A DNA stretch of 64,000 bases from Novosphingobium chloroacetimidivorans (GTDB taxonomy: Bacteria > Pseudomonadota > Alphaproteobacteria > Sphingomonadales > Sphingomonadaceae). The stretch covers positions 186,001-250,000 of the forward strand of contig NZ_JACHLR010000002.1 of NCBI RefSeq assembly GCF_014204535.1, in the 5' to 3' direction. The notes under the pieces were generated by a model. That model had not been told where the DNA came from. It did no database searches and saw nothing but the letters and a program-made list of their open reading frames with translations. Of this stretch, positions 52,226 through 62,451 are shown piece after piece (within the stretch, counting starts at the first letter, position 1; every line of letters begins with the position of its first letter). The position numbers and the translations under genes are program-made.

Positions 52226-53084
52226 GGTTGGTTGCGCAAGCGAACAAATGTGGGAGGGCGGCGGATGCCTGCGGATCAGACGGGTCGCTGGTGCGGCGTG
52301 GTCTGGCCTGCGTCTTGTCCCCCGAATCCGACCCGGCGCCTGCGATCGATTGCTTCAGGCCGTGCGTTCACAGAGATCGATCGACGGCTTGGTCGAAAGG
52401 CTCAGTCCGACTGAAGGCAGTTCGGTCGAGGCCAATCTGGCAGAAGACTGACGCGGCGATCGTGCAAGACGTCACCCAGCCGATGCAAGGGCGCCACTGT
52501 GATCAGCGCAGAAGTGTCAAAAGCACTATCCACAAGAGCGCCGAGAAACAAAGCCCATCCACGATCGCAGCGGGCACGCCAAGCTGCGTTCTTGCGCTCA
52601 AGCGCGGGGAGGTCCCTTCGGACAAGGGACGCCACGGCGCAGTGATCCCAGATCTCATCTCAAACATCCTCGGTTTCTATCTTGGCGACACCTTAACACG
52701 GTCGAGCCTGCAAACGTTCATCTGCTCAAGCGTCGAATGGTCCAGATCGGATGAGCGTCCAGCAGTTTGCCGACAGGGCCGGATGCGCTGCGCACATGCA
52801 TCGGAGGTGGGTGGTGGTGAATGCCCGCAGCGGCACGGCACACTCGCTGTGCCATGCCGCCAAGAACGCCTGTACCGTGCTCCCGCAAGCCGATCGCTTG
52901 TCGAGCCGAGCCGAGACGCTGGACATCTTCGCCATGGCCGCCCTGTGCCAATGCGTCGGAACGACAAGCCGCACTTTCGTTGTGGAATGCCGGTCTTGCG
53001 CCAATCAATCCTGGTTCTTCCCGCGTCCGTCGCCGGCGAGATGGTGTTAGGATCGCAACGCCCATTCCTCGCAGTCTCGCCTTC
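52226..53084. other. Intergenic region, no gene seen
   Basis: These 859 bp hold only short or Arg/Cys-rich frames on both strands. I found no RNA gene, repeat or transposase remnant. It should contain the promoter of the cell-wall hydrolase gene. Confidence 0.45.
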
Positions 53085-54512
53085 ATGAACCGCGGTGTTG
53101 GTGCGGTTGCTGATTTCGGCGATGTCAGCCGCCGCGTCAGCCGTGGCTCGGCCAGGCGAAGCGCGCCAAGGTTGGCCCGTGGCATGGGGTTGCTGCATCT
53201 GGCGGCGGCTGCCTGGGCGCATCCCCCGGCGCGATGGCGGCTCGTCGGGGCGGCTGTGCTGAGTGCGGCCTGGTTCATCCTGCTCGCGCTCTGGCTGCTC
53301 CCGCACGCACCGGGGCGCGTGATCGGGTCTGCTCCCCAGGAGCTTCGCATTTCCGACGTGAGCACGCTGCCTGGGCGACCATCGGTGGACACGCTCACAA
53401 GCCAGCCGACTCCGGCACCGATCAAAGGCAGCGAGGCGTTCAGACGCAACGCGATGACGCCGTTTGTGGCCACGGGCCGAGCCGCCGCCCCCTTCCACTT
53501 GGGCGGAACCCCGCAGGAGTATGTCCAAGCCCGCGCCTGCCTTGCTGCGGCCATGCTCTATGAGGCCGGGAGCGATGCGGCCGGGCAGATGGCGGTGGGC
53601 CAGGTAATCCTCAACCGTGTGCGGCATCCCGCATTTCCTCATAGCGTCTGCGGTGTGGTGTTGCAGGGCAGTGAGCGTGCGACCGGGTGTCAGTTCACCT
53701 TCACCTGCGACGGTGCGCTCTCTCGCCGTCATGCCGATGCCGCGATCGATAGGGCACTGGCCCGCGCAGGGCTGATGCTGGATGGAATGGTGTATCCCGG
53801 TGTCGGCCTCGCCACCCACTACCACACCGAGCAGGTCTATCCGTGGTGGAGCCCGAAACTGGAGAAGATCGCGCGGGTGGGGACGCACTTGTTTCTGCGC
53901 TGGCCGGGGTTTTGGGGCTCGGCAGCGGCGTTGACCGGCCGGCACCGGACGCCCGAGCCCGGCACCAATCTCTTCGCGCACTTCGGCTCCCTTGGTGCCG
54001 AGGCTCTCGCCGCATCCGCCGCGCCTTCCGCGACCTCTGTACAAACGGCTGCCCGTATCGAGCCGCAACTCGCCGCTCTGGACCATGATCCGTTGCAGAC
54101 GGCGACCCGGCGGTTCGAAGTGCCGGCCAGTCCGCCACGCTCGGCGGGAAGCGCCGATGCCGTTCCGATCTCGCGCCGGCTCGATGCAGCATGGCAGCGG
54201 CCTGCGAAAGCGGCATCTGCGGTGATGGGCGCGCCAGTTGTTCAGGGAATGCGGCTCCTTCGCATGTTCCCCGACAAAGGGGCCTTTTATGTCGAGCTTG
54301 CACCGGGTTCGAGCGAAGGTACCCGGCGCCGATCGGCCCAGGCACTATGCGGAGGCCGCGACAGGTGCGACGTCTATGGCTGGTCGAGCGCGGGCGAGGC
54401 GCCCTCGATCTTGCCGTCGGACCGCCAGTTCAAGCCGGCTCCGGCCTTTCACTTCGTCTGGGAGCCTGCGAGAGGCGGGCGAGCGGTTCCGCCGTCCGCG
54501 AACGCCTTGTGA
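53085..54512 (+). CDS. SleB-like cell-wall hydrolase with membrane anchor
   Basis: The 475-residue protein has an N-terminal transmembrane helix (VGAAVLSAAWFILLALWLL, about residues 48-66), and a Hydrolase_2/SleB-type domain at about residues 148-260: CLAAAMLYEAGSDAAGQMAVGQVILNRVRHP with the catalytic-type Glu, then CGVVLQGSER, QFTFTCDG and ATHYHTEQVYPWW (segments listed separately). Such domains cleave peptidoglycan. The remaining 200 residues are Ala/Pro-rich and low in conservation. It may open the wall for the export machinery encoded on either side. Confidence 0.82.
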   Translation: MNRGVGAVADFGDVSRRVSRGSARRSAPRLARGMGLLHLAAAAWAHPPARWRLVGAAVLSAAWFILLALWLLPHAPGRVIGSAPQELRISDVSTLPGRPSVDTLTSQPTPAPIKGSEAFRRNAMTPFVATGRAAAPFHLGGTPQEYVQARACLAAAMLYEAGSDAAGQMAVGQVILNRVRHPAFPHSVCGVVLQGSERATGCQFTFTCDGALSRRHADAAIDRALARAGLMLDGMVYPGVGLATHYHTEQVYPWWSPKLEKIARVGTHLFLRWPGFWGSAAALTGRHRTPEPGTNLFAHFGSLGAEALAASAAPSATSVQTAARIEPQLAALDHDPLQTATRRFEVPASPPRSAGSADAVPISRRLDAAWQRPAKAASAVMGAPVVQGMRLLRMFPDKGAFYVELAPGSSEGTRRRSAQALCGGRDRCDVYGWSSAGEAPSILPSDRQFKPAPAFHFVWEPARGGRAVPPSANAL

Positions 54513-54801
54513 GCGCCGCTGCAATTCCGACTGGCTGCCATGCTCTCCGGCATGGGCCAGGCCTCAGGCATGGCCGCGGTGGAAGCCGAGAAGAAGCCAT
54601 GCCTGGGCCGCGTTTCGACAATGCCTGGACGCATCGGCGCTCCACACGATGGGCAGGTGGAGCGCCGGGCTGGAGGCGATTGGCAATTGTCAGGACGATG
54701 GTTAGCGGCTACAGCGGATACTCGGCTCAAGTAAAGCGCATGAATTACAAGCGCTTGGATGGCAAAAGTCAGAGAAGCAAGGTTCAAGCGGGGACTTACG
54801 A

Positions 54802-55569
54802 GTGAAAGCCGTCATACTGGCGGGCGGATTGGGCACCCGCTTGGGCGAGGAAACCAGCGTCCGTCCCAAGCCCATGGTCGAGATCGGCGGGATGCCGATC
54901 ATCTGGCACATAATGAAGATCTATGCCTCGCACGGCATCAACGATTTCGTGATCTGCCTTGGCTACAAGGGATACGTCATCAAGGAGTTTTTCTCCAATT
55001 ACTTCCTGCACGCGTCCGACGTGACGATCGATCTGTCGAAGAACGCGATGGAGGTGCATCAGAACTGGAGCGAGCCTTGGCGGATCACCCTGGTCGATAC
55101 CGGGGCGGACACGCAAACCGGTGGCCGTTTGCAGGCGGTGCGGCGCTATCTCGATGACGGCGAGTCTTTCTGTTTCACGTATGGCGATGGCGTGTCGAAC
55201 GTCGATATCACCAGCGAGATCGCCTTCCACAAGCAGCATGGTCGCAAGGCAACGATCGCAGCGGTGACGCCTCCGGGCCGCTTCGGTGCGCTCGAGTTCG
55301 AAGGCGATCTCGTGCGCAGCTTCCGAGAGAAGCCGGCGGGTGACGGCGGCTTGATCAACGGCGGCTTCTTCGTCCTCGAGCCCGAGGTCATCGACCTGAT
55401 CGAAGGTCCCGCGACCCTCTGGGAGCGCGAGCCGCTCGAGGCCCTGGCCCACTCGGGCGAACTCGTTGCTTTCGTGCACGAAGGCTTCTGGCAGCCGATG
55501 GATACCCTGCGCGACAAGCAGCATCTCGAGGAGTTGTGGCAGAAAGGCGCGCCTTGGAAGACCTGGTAA
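54802..55569 (+). CDS. rfbF: Glucose-1-phosphate cytidylyltransferase
   Basis: RfbF makes CDP-glucose from CTP and glucose 1-phosphate. The 255-residue product starts at a [21 protein letters not shown] with [10 protein letters not shown], the nucleotidyltransferase signature. [21 protein letters not shown] (metal-binding Asp) and the C-terminal [19 protein letters not shown] are characteristic of the CDP-glucose branch. It begins an operon with rfbG and rfbH that is followed by further sugar-modifying genes. Confidence 0.96.
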   Translation: MKAVILAGGLGTRLGEETSVRPKPMVEIGGMPIIWHIMKIYASHGINDFVICLGYKGYVIKEFFSNYFLHASDVTIDLSKNAMEVHQNWSEPWRITLVDTGADTQTGGRLQAVRRYLDDGESFCFTYGDGVSNVDITSEIAFHKQHGRKATIAAVTPPGRFGALEFEGDLVRSFREKPAGDGGLINGGFFVLEPEVIDLIEGPATLWEREPLEALAHSGELVAFVHEGFWQPMDTLRDKQHLEELWQKGAPWKTW

Positions 55570-56651
55570 GCGACGCCTTCTGGGCCGGTCGCCGCGTCTT
55601 CCTGACCGGGCATACGGGCTTCAAGGGTAGCTGGCTCGCGATCTGGCTGGCGCGCATGGGGGCGCACGTCACCGGCTTCGCGCTGCCGGCCGAGGAGATC
55701 AGCCTGTTCGGCATGGCGCAGGTGGCCGAACTGGTCTCCCATGTCGAAGGCGACATCCGCGACCTGGCGGCGGTCGAGGCGGCGATGGCTGCCTGCGATC
55801 CCGAGGTCGTGTTCCATCTCGCCGCGCAGCCGCTCGTGCGTGAATCCTACCAGACCCCGGTCCAGACTTTCGCGACCAACGTGCAGGGCACTGTCCATGT
55901 GCTCGACGCCTGCCGCCGCATGCCGGCGCTCAAGGCCATCGTCTGCGTTACCTCGGACAAGTGCTACGAGAACAACGAGTGGGTGTGGCCCTATCGCGAG
56001 AGCGATCCGATGGGCGGGCACGATCCGTACAGCGCCAGCAAGGGCGCTGCCGAACTGGTCATATCGGCCTACCGGCGCAGCTTCTTCCACGGTGTCGAGG
56101 GAGCTCCGCTGCTCGCGTCCGTGCGGGCCGGCAATGTGATCGGTGGCGGCGACTGGGCCAAGGACCGCCTGATCCCCGACATCGTGCGCGCACTGATCGC
56201 CGGCGAGCCGCCGCTCATCCGCTCGCCAGGCGCGATCCGTCCCTGGCAGCACGTCCTGGAAGCGCTTGGCGGATACCTGTTGATCGCCGCGCGTCTGCTG
56301 CAAGGCCGCGAGTGGGCTGCCACCGCATGGAACTTCGGCCCGGCCGACAGCGACGTGCAGCGGGTGGACTGGATTGCCGATCGTCTCACCGCCCGCTGGG
56401 GGACCGCAGGGTGGGAGCGTGGCAACGAGGCCGGCCCGCATGAGGCGCATATCCTCAAGCTTGATTGTGCCAAGGCGCGCAGCGTACTGGGCTGGCGTCC
56501 GGCACTGACGCTGGGTGACGCGCTTGCAATGATCGTCGATTGGCACCGCCCGGTGGCTGCCGGCGAAAACGCAAGAAAAATAACGTATTCGCAGCTTGAT
56601 GAATATCGCTACAAGTTTCAGTCCGCATTGGCGGGAGCAGGTATTGAATGA
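55536..56651 (+). CDS. rfbG: CDP-glucose 4,6-dehydratase
   Basis: RfbG converts CDP-glucose to CDP-4-keto-6-deoxyglucose with NAD+. The 371-residue protein has the Rossmann motif [15 protein letters not shown], the [10 protein letters not shown] segment, the [11 protein letters not shown] stretch and the catalytic YSASK, plus GPADSDVQ near the substrate site. The GTG at 55536 overlaps rfbF by 34 bp; a TTG at 55554 would also leave the fold intact. Its stop overlaps rfbH (ATGA). Confidence 0.96.
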   Translation: MAERRALEDLVSDAFWAGRRVFLTGHTGFKGSWLAIWLARMGAHVTGFALPAEEISLFGMAQVAELVSHVEGDIRDLAAVEAAMAACDPEVVFHLAAQPLVRESYQTPVQTFATNVQGTVHVLDACRRMPALKAIVCVTSDKCYENNEWVWPYRESDPMGGHDPYSASKGAAELVISAYRRSFFHGVEGAPLLASVRAGNVIGGGDWAKDRLIPDIVRALIAGEPPLIRSPGAIRPWQHVLEALGGYLLIAARLLQGREWAATAWNFGPADSDVQRVDWIADRLTARWGTAGWERGNEAGPHEAHILKLDCAKARSVLGWRPALTLGDALAMIVDWHRPVAAGENARKITYSQLDEYRYKFQSALAGAGIE

Positions 56652-58045
56652 CGATTGAGAACGCCAAGGCAGATCTCGCCGCGCTTGCGGCAGGCTGCGA
56701 CGAGGCGCAACTTCGCGACATGATCCGGGGTCTGACGGGAGAGTACGCGCGCCGGTTCCATGCGCCGCGTCCCTTCGTGCCCGGCGAAAGCCCGGTGCCG
56801 GTGTCCGGCAAGGTCTATGGCGACACCGACATGCAGTTGCTGGTCGATTCCGCGCTGGATTTCTGGCTCACGACCGGCCGCTTCAACGATCAGTTCGAAG
56901 CCAGGCTGGCGGCCCGCCTCGGCGTGGCGCATGCGCTCACGACCAACTCGGGCTCATCGGCGAACCTGCTCGCGCTCTCGACGCTGACCTCGCACTATTT
57001 TCGCGGCGACGCGTTGAAACCGGGCGACGAAGTGATCACGGTCGCCACCGGCTTCCCGACCACGGTTAATCCCTCGTTGCAGTACGGGCTCGTACCCGTC
57101 TTCGTCGATGTCGACATCCCGACCTACAACATCAAGCCCGAGATGATCGAGGCGGCCGTCACCAGCAAGACGCGCGCGATCATGATTGCGCATACGCTGG
57201 GCAACCCGTTCAACCTCGCCGAGGTCATGCGGGTCGCCGAGAAGTACGACCTGTGGGTCGTCGAGGATTGCTGCGACGCACTCGGCGCCACGTACGACGG
57301 CAAGGGTGTCGGCACCTTCGGCCACATCGGCACGCTCAGCTTCTACCCCGCGCACCACATCACCATGGGTGAGGGCGGGGCGGTGTTCACCGACAAGCCG
57401 CGCCTGAAGCGCGTGATCGAGTCCATGCGCGACTGGGGTCGTGACTGCTGGTGCGCGCCGGGGCAGGACAACACCTGCGGCAAGCGGTTCGGCCGCAAGT
57501 TGGGCACGCTGCCCAAGGGCTACGATCACAAGTACACCTACAGCCACGCCGGCTACAACCTGAAGATCACCGACATGCAGGCCGCGGTCGGTCTGGCGCA
57601 GCTGGATCGGCTCGAGGACTTCATCGCGGCTCGCAAGCGCAACTTCGCGCTGCTCACCGAGATGCTCAAGCCGCTGGAGGACATCCTGATCCTGCCGCAG
57701 GAAACGCCCAACTCCGAGGCGTCCTGGTTCGGCTATCCGATCACCATCCGGCCCGAGAGTCGCGTCAATCGCGACGAACTGGTCGAGCGGCTGAACGACT
57801 TCAAGATCGGCACCCGCCTGCTGTTCGGCGGCAACCTGCTGCGCCAGCCTTACATGAAGGGCCGCAACTATCGCGTCGTCGGCGACCTGACGAACGCCGA
57901 TCTGGTCACCACCAATACGTTCTGGATCGGGCTCTATCCCGGTCTCACCGAGGCCCACCTCTCCTATGCCGTGGAGACGATGACCAAGCTCATCAAGTCG
58001 CAGACCACGGGGATGGCGGTCACTGTTGCAGGGAGCACAACGTGA
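56648..58045 (+). CDS. rfbH: CDP-4-keto-6-deoxy-D-glucose 3-dehydrase (E1)
   Basis: RfbH is a PMP- and iron-sulfur-dependent dehydrase that removes the C3 hydroxyl, giving CDP-3,6-dideoxy-sugars with the help of an E3 reductase. The 465-residue protein has the aminotransferase fold with His in place of the PLP-lysine ([19 protein letters not shown]), the mark of this enzyme, and the [2Fe-2S] cysteines in [23 protein letters not shown]. It directly follows rfbG. An RfbI/E3-type reductase was not seen in the window. Confidence 0.96.
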   Translation: MTIENAKADLAALAAGCDEAQLRDMIRGLTGEYARRFHAPRPFVPGESPVPVSGKVYGDTDMQLLVDSALDFWLTTGRFNDQFEARLAARLGVAHALTTNSGSSANLLALSTLTSHYFRGDALKPGDEVITVATGFPTTVNPSLQYGLVPVFVDVDIPTYNIKPEMIEAAVTSKTRAIMIAHTLGNPFNLAEVMRVAEKYDLWVVEDCCDALGATYDGKGVGTFGHIGTLSFYPAHHITMGEGGAVFTDKPRLKRVIESMRDWGRDCWCAPGQDNTCGKRFGRKLGTLPKGYDHKYTYSHAGYNLKITDMQAAVGLAQLDRLEDFIAARKRNFALLTEMLKPLEDILILPQETPNSEASWFGYPITIRPESRVNRDELVERLNDFKIGTRLLFGGNLLRQPYMKGRNYRVVGDLTNADLVTTNTFWIGLYPGLTEAHLSYAVETMTKLIKSQTTGMAVTVAGSTT

Positions 58046-58839
58046 ACAACACCGAAAAAAAGATGCTCGAGATCCTGAAGTCGGCGCGCGACTACGGTGT
58101 GGTCGCGGTCAAGGCCGAGTTCGAGGCAGAGGGCACGCGTAACGACGAGTTCCTGCGCCTGCTCGAGATCGCTCGTCGGGCCGACCTCAAGGTCGCGTTG
58201 AAGATCGGCGGCTGCGAGGGCATTCGCGATCTGATCGAAGCGCGCAACTTCGGCGTGGACTACATCATCGCTCCGATGGTCGAGACGCCCTACGCGCTCA
58301 CCAAGTATGTCGCGGCCAAGGACAAGATCTATCCCGCCGACGAGCAGCAGGACATGCGCTTCCTGTTCAACATCGAAACCCGCACCGGGTTCGAGAATCT
58401 CGCCGGCATGGCCGTGGAAGCGGAGAAGGGCAAAGTCGGCTTCGTGTTCGGCCGCGTCGACTTTGCCGGCTCGCTCGGCAAGGGCCGCGAGATCGTCAAC
58501 GCGCCCGAGACGATGGACTGCGTCGAGAAGGTTGCGCAAGTGGCCAAGGACCGCAACCTGGAACTGGTCGTGGGCGGCGGCGTCAACCCGGACTCGATCG
58601 CGCCCCTGCAGCGTATCCGCAAGATCCGCCTCGATCGCTTCGAAACCCGCAAGGTCATCTTCGACGGAGCCTGCCTGGAGAACGGCGATGCCGAGCAGGG
58701 CATGGAGCACGCCATCGAGTTCGAGCTGCTGTGGCTCAAGAACAAGCGCGACTTTTACAAGTCGATCGCGGCCGAGGACGAAAGCCGGATCGCGATGATG
58801 GAAGCGCGCCAGCAGAGCAGTTTCCAGCCGGTCGGCTGA
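58042..58839 (+). CDS. HpcH/HpaI aldolase-like protein
   Basis: The 265-residue protein starts at a GTG overlapping the rfbH stop by 4 bp. It resembles the citrate lyase/HpcH barrel: [29 protein letters not shown], a metal-type Glu in [13 protein letters not shown] and [17 protein letters not shown]. Enzymes of this barrel form or break carbon-carbon bonds to pyruvate or related ketoacids. In the middle of a CDP-dideoxysugar operon it may deliver a carbon unit. Its actual reaction is unknown. Confidence 0.82.
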   Translation: MNNTEKKMLEILKSARDYGVVAVKAEFEAEGTRNDEFLRLLEIARRADLKVALKIGGCEGIRDLIEARNFGVDYIIAPMVETPYALTKYVAAKDKIYPADEQQDMRFLFNIETRTGFENLAGMAVEAEKGKVGFVFGRVDFAGSLGKGREIVNAPETMDCVEKVAQVAKDRNLELVVGGGVNPDSIAPLQRIRKIRLDRFETRKVIFDGACLENGDAEQGMEHAIEFELLWLKNKRDFYKSIAAEDESRIAMMEARQQSSFQPVG

Positions 58840-58846
58840 TCCTGTC

Positions 58847-60745
58847 ATGGCAAGTTCTGGGGCTAAGATCCGGGTCGCCGATCTCATCGCGCGTCTGCTG
58901 GTCGAACACGGCATCTCCGATGTCTTCATGCTCACCGGTGGCGGTGCCATGCATCTCAACGATGCGCTTGGACGCGAGCAGGGCCTGCGCAAGGTCTTCA
59001 CGCACCACGAGCAGGCAGCCGCGATCGCGGCGGAGAGCTATACCCGCCTCTCGGGTCGCCCTGCGGCGGTCAACGTCACGACCGGCCCGGGCGGCGTCAA
59101 TGCGCTGAACGGCGTCTATGGCGCCTATGTCGATTCGATCGGCATGGTCGTCGTCTCCGGCCAGGTGAAGCGCGAGACCTGCGCTCCCAACTTCCCGATG
59201 CCGTTGCGGCAGCTGGGCGATCAGGAAATCGACATCGTTTCGATGGTGCGCGGCATCACCAAGTACGCGGTGGTGCTCGACGATCCGCTGCAGGCGCGCA
59301 AGGTGGTCGAAAAGGCGCTCTACCTGTGCACCCGCGGTCGTCCCGGCCCGGTGTGGATCGACGTGCCGATCGATGTCCAGGCGGCTCCGGTCGACCCCGA
59401 CGCGCTCGAAGGCTTCGATCCGGCCGAACTGGACGAGGCCGATGCGATTGCGACGGGTGAGGCGCCGAACAACGCAGCCGAGCTCGGCGCGCTGACCGGC
59501 GAGGCGCTCGATGCCGAAGTCGCGGCGATGCTGGCGGAGATCCATGCGGCCGAGCGGCCGGTGGTGCTCGTCGGCGCCGGCGCCCGCATCTCGGGCCAGC
59601 ACGCGCAATTCCTCCGCTTCGTGGAGAAGCTCGGCGCGCCGGTCGTCACCGGATGGAACGCGCACGATGCCATGCCCGATGCGCACCCGCTCTATGCCGG
59701 GCGCCCGGGTTCGGTCGGCGATCGTGGCGGCAACTTCGCGGTGCAGACGGCCGACTACCTGCTGGTGCTCGGCTCGCGCCTGAACATTCGCCAGATCAGC
59801 TACAACTGGAAGGCCTTCGCGCGCCACGCTCGCATCGCCATGGTCGACATCGACCGGGCGGAGCTGGAGAAGCCTACCCTGTCGCTGCACCGGCCAATCC
59901 ACGCCGACTTGCGCGACTTCTTCGCCGCGGCAGAGCGCGCCGCCGCTCCGGCCGTCGACAAGGCGGCCGAGCGCGCCGAGTTCCTGCGCTTCAGCCGCGA
60001 ACGCAGCGCGCGCTTCCCGGTCGTCCTGCCCGAGTACTGGTCGGACGAAGGACCGATCAATCCCTATGTCTTCGGCAAGGTCCTGTTCGATCAGCTGGAA
60101 GAAGGTGACATCGTCGTTTCCGGGGACGGCACTGCCTGCGTCACCATCTTCCAGGTGGCGCAGATCAAGGATGGGCAGCGGCTCTACACCAACTCGGGCT
60201 GTGCCTCGATGGGGTACGACTTGCCGGCCGCGATCGGTGCCTACTATGCCGCCAACCCACGTGGCACGTCGGGCAAGCGGATCATCTGCCTGGCGGGCGA
60301 TGGCTCGATCATGATGAACCTGCAGGAACTGCAGACGATTTCGGGGTCGAAGTTGCCGGTCAAGCTGTTCGTGCTGAACAATGACGGCTACCACTCGATC
60401 CGCCAGTCGCAGCAGAACCACTTCCCCGACAACATCGTGGGTTGCGGGCCGGATAGCGGGCTCACGTTCCCCGAGTTCGATCGCCTGGCCGGCGGTTTCG
60501 GCATCCCGGCGAGCAAGGTGAGCCGCGACGCGGACCTTGCCGCCGCCATTCGGGCGACGCTGGACAGCGAAGGGCCGCACTTGTGCGAGGTCATGATCGA
60601 CAAGCGGCAGGAGTTCGCGCCCAAGCTCAGCTCGCGCCGGCTTGAGGACGGGACCATGGTGTCGCCGCCGCTAGAGGATCTCAGCCCCTTCCTGGAAACC
60701 GAGGTCCTGGCCGAGGCGATGGCGCCGTGCGAGGTCCTGCGGTGA
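58847..60745 (+). CDS. ThDP-dependent enzyme, YerE-like candidate
   Basis: The 632-residue protein has the three-domain layout of acetolactate synthase-like enzymes: a Pyr domain with the catalytic Glu in THHEQAAAIAAESY, a central Rossmann-like domain (RPVVLVGAGARISG), and a PP domain with the ThDP/Mg motif AGDGSIMMNLQELQT. Acetolactate synthase itself is unlikely given the setting. In Yersinia, the related YerE adds a two-carbon unit from pyruvate to a CDP-3,6-dideoxy-4-ketohexose. The rfbFGH genes upstream would make just that substrate. Confidence 0.85.
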   Translation: MASSGAKIRVADLIARLLVEHGISDVFMLTGGGAMHLNDALGREQGLRKVFTHHEQAAAIAAESYTRLSGRPAAVNVTTGPGGVNALNGVYGAYVDSIGMVVVSGQVKRETCAPNFPMPLRQLGDQEIDIVSMVRGITKYAVVLDDPLQARKVVEKALYLCTRGRPGPVWIDVPIDVQAAPVDPDALEGFDPAELDEADAIATGEAPNNAAELGALTGEALDAEVAAMLAEIHAAERPVVLVGAGARISGQHAQFLRFVEKLGAPVVTGWNAHDAMPDAHPLYAGRPGSVGDRGGNFAVQTADYLLVLGSRLNIRQISYNWKAFARHARIAMVDIDRAELEKPTLSLHRPIHADLRDFFAAAERAAAPAVDKAAERAEFLRFSRERSARFPVVLPEYWSDEGPINPYVFGKVLFDQLEEGDIVVSGDGTACVTIFQVAQIKDGQRLYTNSGCASMGYDLPAAIGAYYAANPRGTSGKRIICLAGDGSIMMNLQELQTISGSKLPVKLFVLNNDGYHSIRQSQQNHFPDNIVGCGPDSGLTFPEFDRLAGGFGIPASKVSRDADLAAAIRATLDSEGPHLCEVMIDKRQEFAPKLSSRRLEDGTMVSPPLEDLSPFLETEVLAEAMAPCEVLR

Positions 60746-61407
60746 TCCGCCAGCTCATCTTCGATCTCGACGGCACCTTGGTCGACAGCTGTTCGATCTG
60801 CGTCCAGATCCTGAGCGGCATGCTGGAGGATCGCGGCAGCGACCACCGCATCGACACGGTGACGGCGCGGCCGTGGATGAGCGTGGGCGGTGCCGCGATG
60901 GTCGCCGCCCTGCTGGGGCCGGCATGCGGGGACCCGCAGCGCGAGATCATCGAGTTTCGTGCCCGCTATCGTGAGACGGTCACGCCGCCCGAAATGCTGT
61001 TCGACGGCGTGGCGGAAGGATTGGCGCGCCTTCACGACCAGGGTTTCACCATGGCGATCTGCTCGAACAAGCCGCAGGACTTGTGCGAGCAGGTGCTGCG
61101 CGACACCGGCATCGATGGTCTGTTCCGCACGGTAACGGGATTGCGCCCAGGCCTGCGCGCCAAGCCGGAGCTCGACCTGCTGGACGCCACCCTCAGCGCG
61201 CTGCGCTGCATGCCGGGCGAGTGCCTGTTCATCGGCGACAGCGAGATCGACCATCACGTGGCCGACCGTGCCGGCATCCCGTTCGTGTTCATGTCCTATG
61301 GCTATGCCGTGCCCGAATACGAGCCCGAGGAAAGCGTGAGCTACGACTGCTTCCTGGCAATGAGCGACTCCATCTTGCGCCGCGCGCTCGCCGCACGCGC
61401 GGCCTGA
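60742..61407 (+). CDS. HAD family hydrolase, Gph-like
   Basis: The 221-residue protein starts at a GTG overlapping the previous stop (GTGA). It has the four HAD motifs: DLDGTLVDS at the start, the Ser/Asn stretch MAICSNKPQ, a Lys in GLRAKPELDL, and IGDSEIDHHVADRAG. The cap is helical, as in phosphoglycolate and sugar phosphatases. It may remove phosphate from a sugar phosphate in this pathway. Substrate unknown. Confidence 0.85.
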   Translation: MIRQLIFDLDGTLVDSCSICVQILSGMLEDRGSDHRIDTVTARPWMSVGGAAMVAALLGPACGDPQREIIEFRARYRETVTPPEMLFDGVAEGLARLHDQGFTMAICSNKPQDLCEQVLRDTGIDGLFRTVTGLRPGLRAKPELDLLDATLSALRCMPGECLFIGDSEIDHHVADRAGIPFVFMSYGYAVPEYEPEESVSYDCFLAMSDSILRRALAARAA

Positions 61408-61421
61408 CGGTCGGCCAAGCC

Positions 61422-62363
61422 ATGCTCGACCCGCGCGTGGCGCAGGCGCTTGCGGCCTCGGGCCGTCGCGTCGTCATCACCGGTGCCGGCGGATGGCTGG
61501 GCCTGGCGACGCTCGACAGCCTCGCATCCGCGCTTGGCCCGCAGTTCGCGCGCAGGATTCGCGCATTCGGCTCGTCGGCGCGCACGCTGCACCTTCGCGA
61601 TGGCATCGACATCGAGCAGCGCCCCCTTGCCGAGCTCGCCGCCCTGTCCGCGGCGCCGACGTTCGTGCTCCACTTCGCCTTCCTGACCAAGGATCGTGCC
61701 GAGGAGATGGACGAAGCCGCCTATCGCACTGCCAACGAGGCCATCGGCGACCAGGTCCTGGCGGCGCTGGAGCCGATCGGCGCCGAGGCCGTGTTCGTCG
61801 CCTCGTCGGGTGCGGCCTACAAGGCGCACGATGCCGCTGCCTCTCCGGCCATGCGACTCTACGGCGAGCTCAAGCTGGCCGAGGAGGATCGCTTCGTCGC
61901 CTGGGCCGAGGCGCACGGCAGGCGTGCGGTGATCGCACGGATCTTCAACGTCACCGGGCCCTACATCAACAAGCACCAGGCTTATGCTCTGGCCAGCTTC
62001 ATCCTCGACGGTCTGGCCGGACGCCCGATCGTGGTGCGGGCGCCGCGCGAAGTCATGCGCGGCTATGTCGCGATCGACGAGCTGATCTCGCTCGCTCTTG
62101 CCGAAATGGCCGCAGCGCCGAGCGGTGTCGTGCGCTTCGACTCTGGCGGACAGGCGCTCGAGTTGGGCGAAGTGGCGCATGTCGTAGCCGGTCACTTCCC
62201 CAGGGTTACGGTGGACCGGGCGCCGATCGTCGAGGACGGGCCGGACCTGTATTTCGGGGACGATGCGGCTTACCAGGCTCGGCTTCGCCGCCACGGAATC
62301 GTCGCCCAGCCGCTGGCCGAGCACGTCGCCAAGACCATTGACTATCTTCGTGGCGGTCAATAG
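61422..62363 (+). CDS. NAD-dependent epimerase/dehydratase-type sugar enzyme
   Basis: The 313-residue protein is an extended SDR: cofactor motif VVITGAGGWLGLATL near the N terminus, FVASSGAAYK with the catalytic Ser, YGELKLAEE with the Tyr-x-x-x-Lys pair, and ARIFNVTGPYINKHQAYALASF. It is the last gene of the dideoxysugar operon, 14 bp after the HAD gene. In a yersiniose-like pathway this would be the reductase acting on the branched sugar (YerF step), which is a guess from position. Confidence 0.85.
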   Translation: MLDPRVAQALAASGRRVVITGAGGWLGLATLDSLASALGPQFARRIRAFGSSARTLHLRDGIDIEQRPLAELAALSAAPTFVLHFAFLTKDRAEEMDEAAYRTANEAIGDQVLAALEPIGAEAVFVASSGAAYKAHDAAASPAMRLYGELKLAEEDRFVAWAEAHGRRAVIARIFNVTGPYINKHQAYALASFILDGLAGRPIVVRAPREVMRGYVAIDELISLALAEMAAAPSGVVRFDSGGQALELGEVAHVVAGHFPRVTVDRAPIVEDGPDLYFGDDAAYQARLRRHGIVAQPLAEHVAKTIDYLRGGQ

Positions 62364-62451
62364 CAGCGCGAGGGATGCGGGGACGACACATGAGGCAGGT
62401 CCGGCGCCTGGGTGGGGACTGCTGCCAATGCGGCTTGCAAGCGGAAACGTC

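Noticed and set aside
52677-54086. Long minus-strand frame opposite the cell-wall hydrolase
   Set aside because: Arg/Pro/Gly-rich antisense translation of a clearly coding gene.
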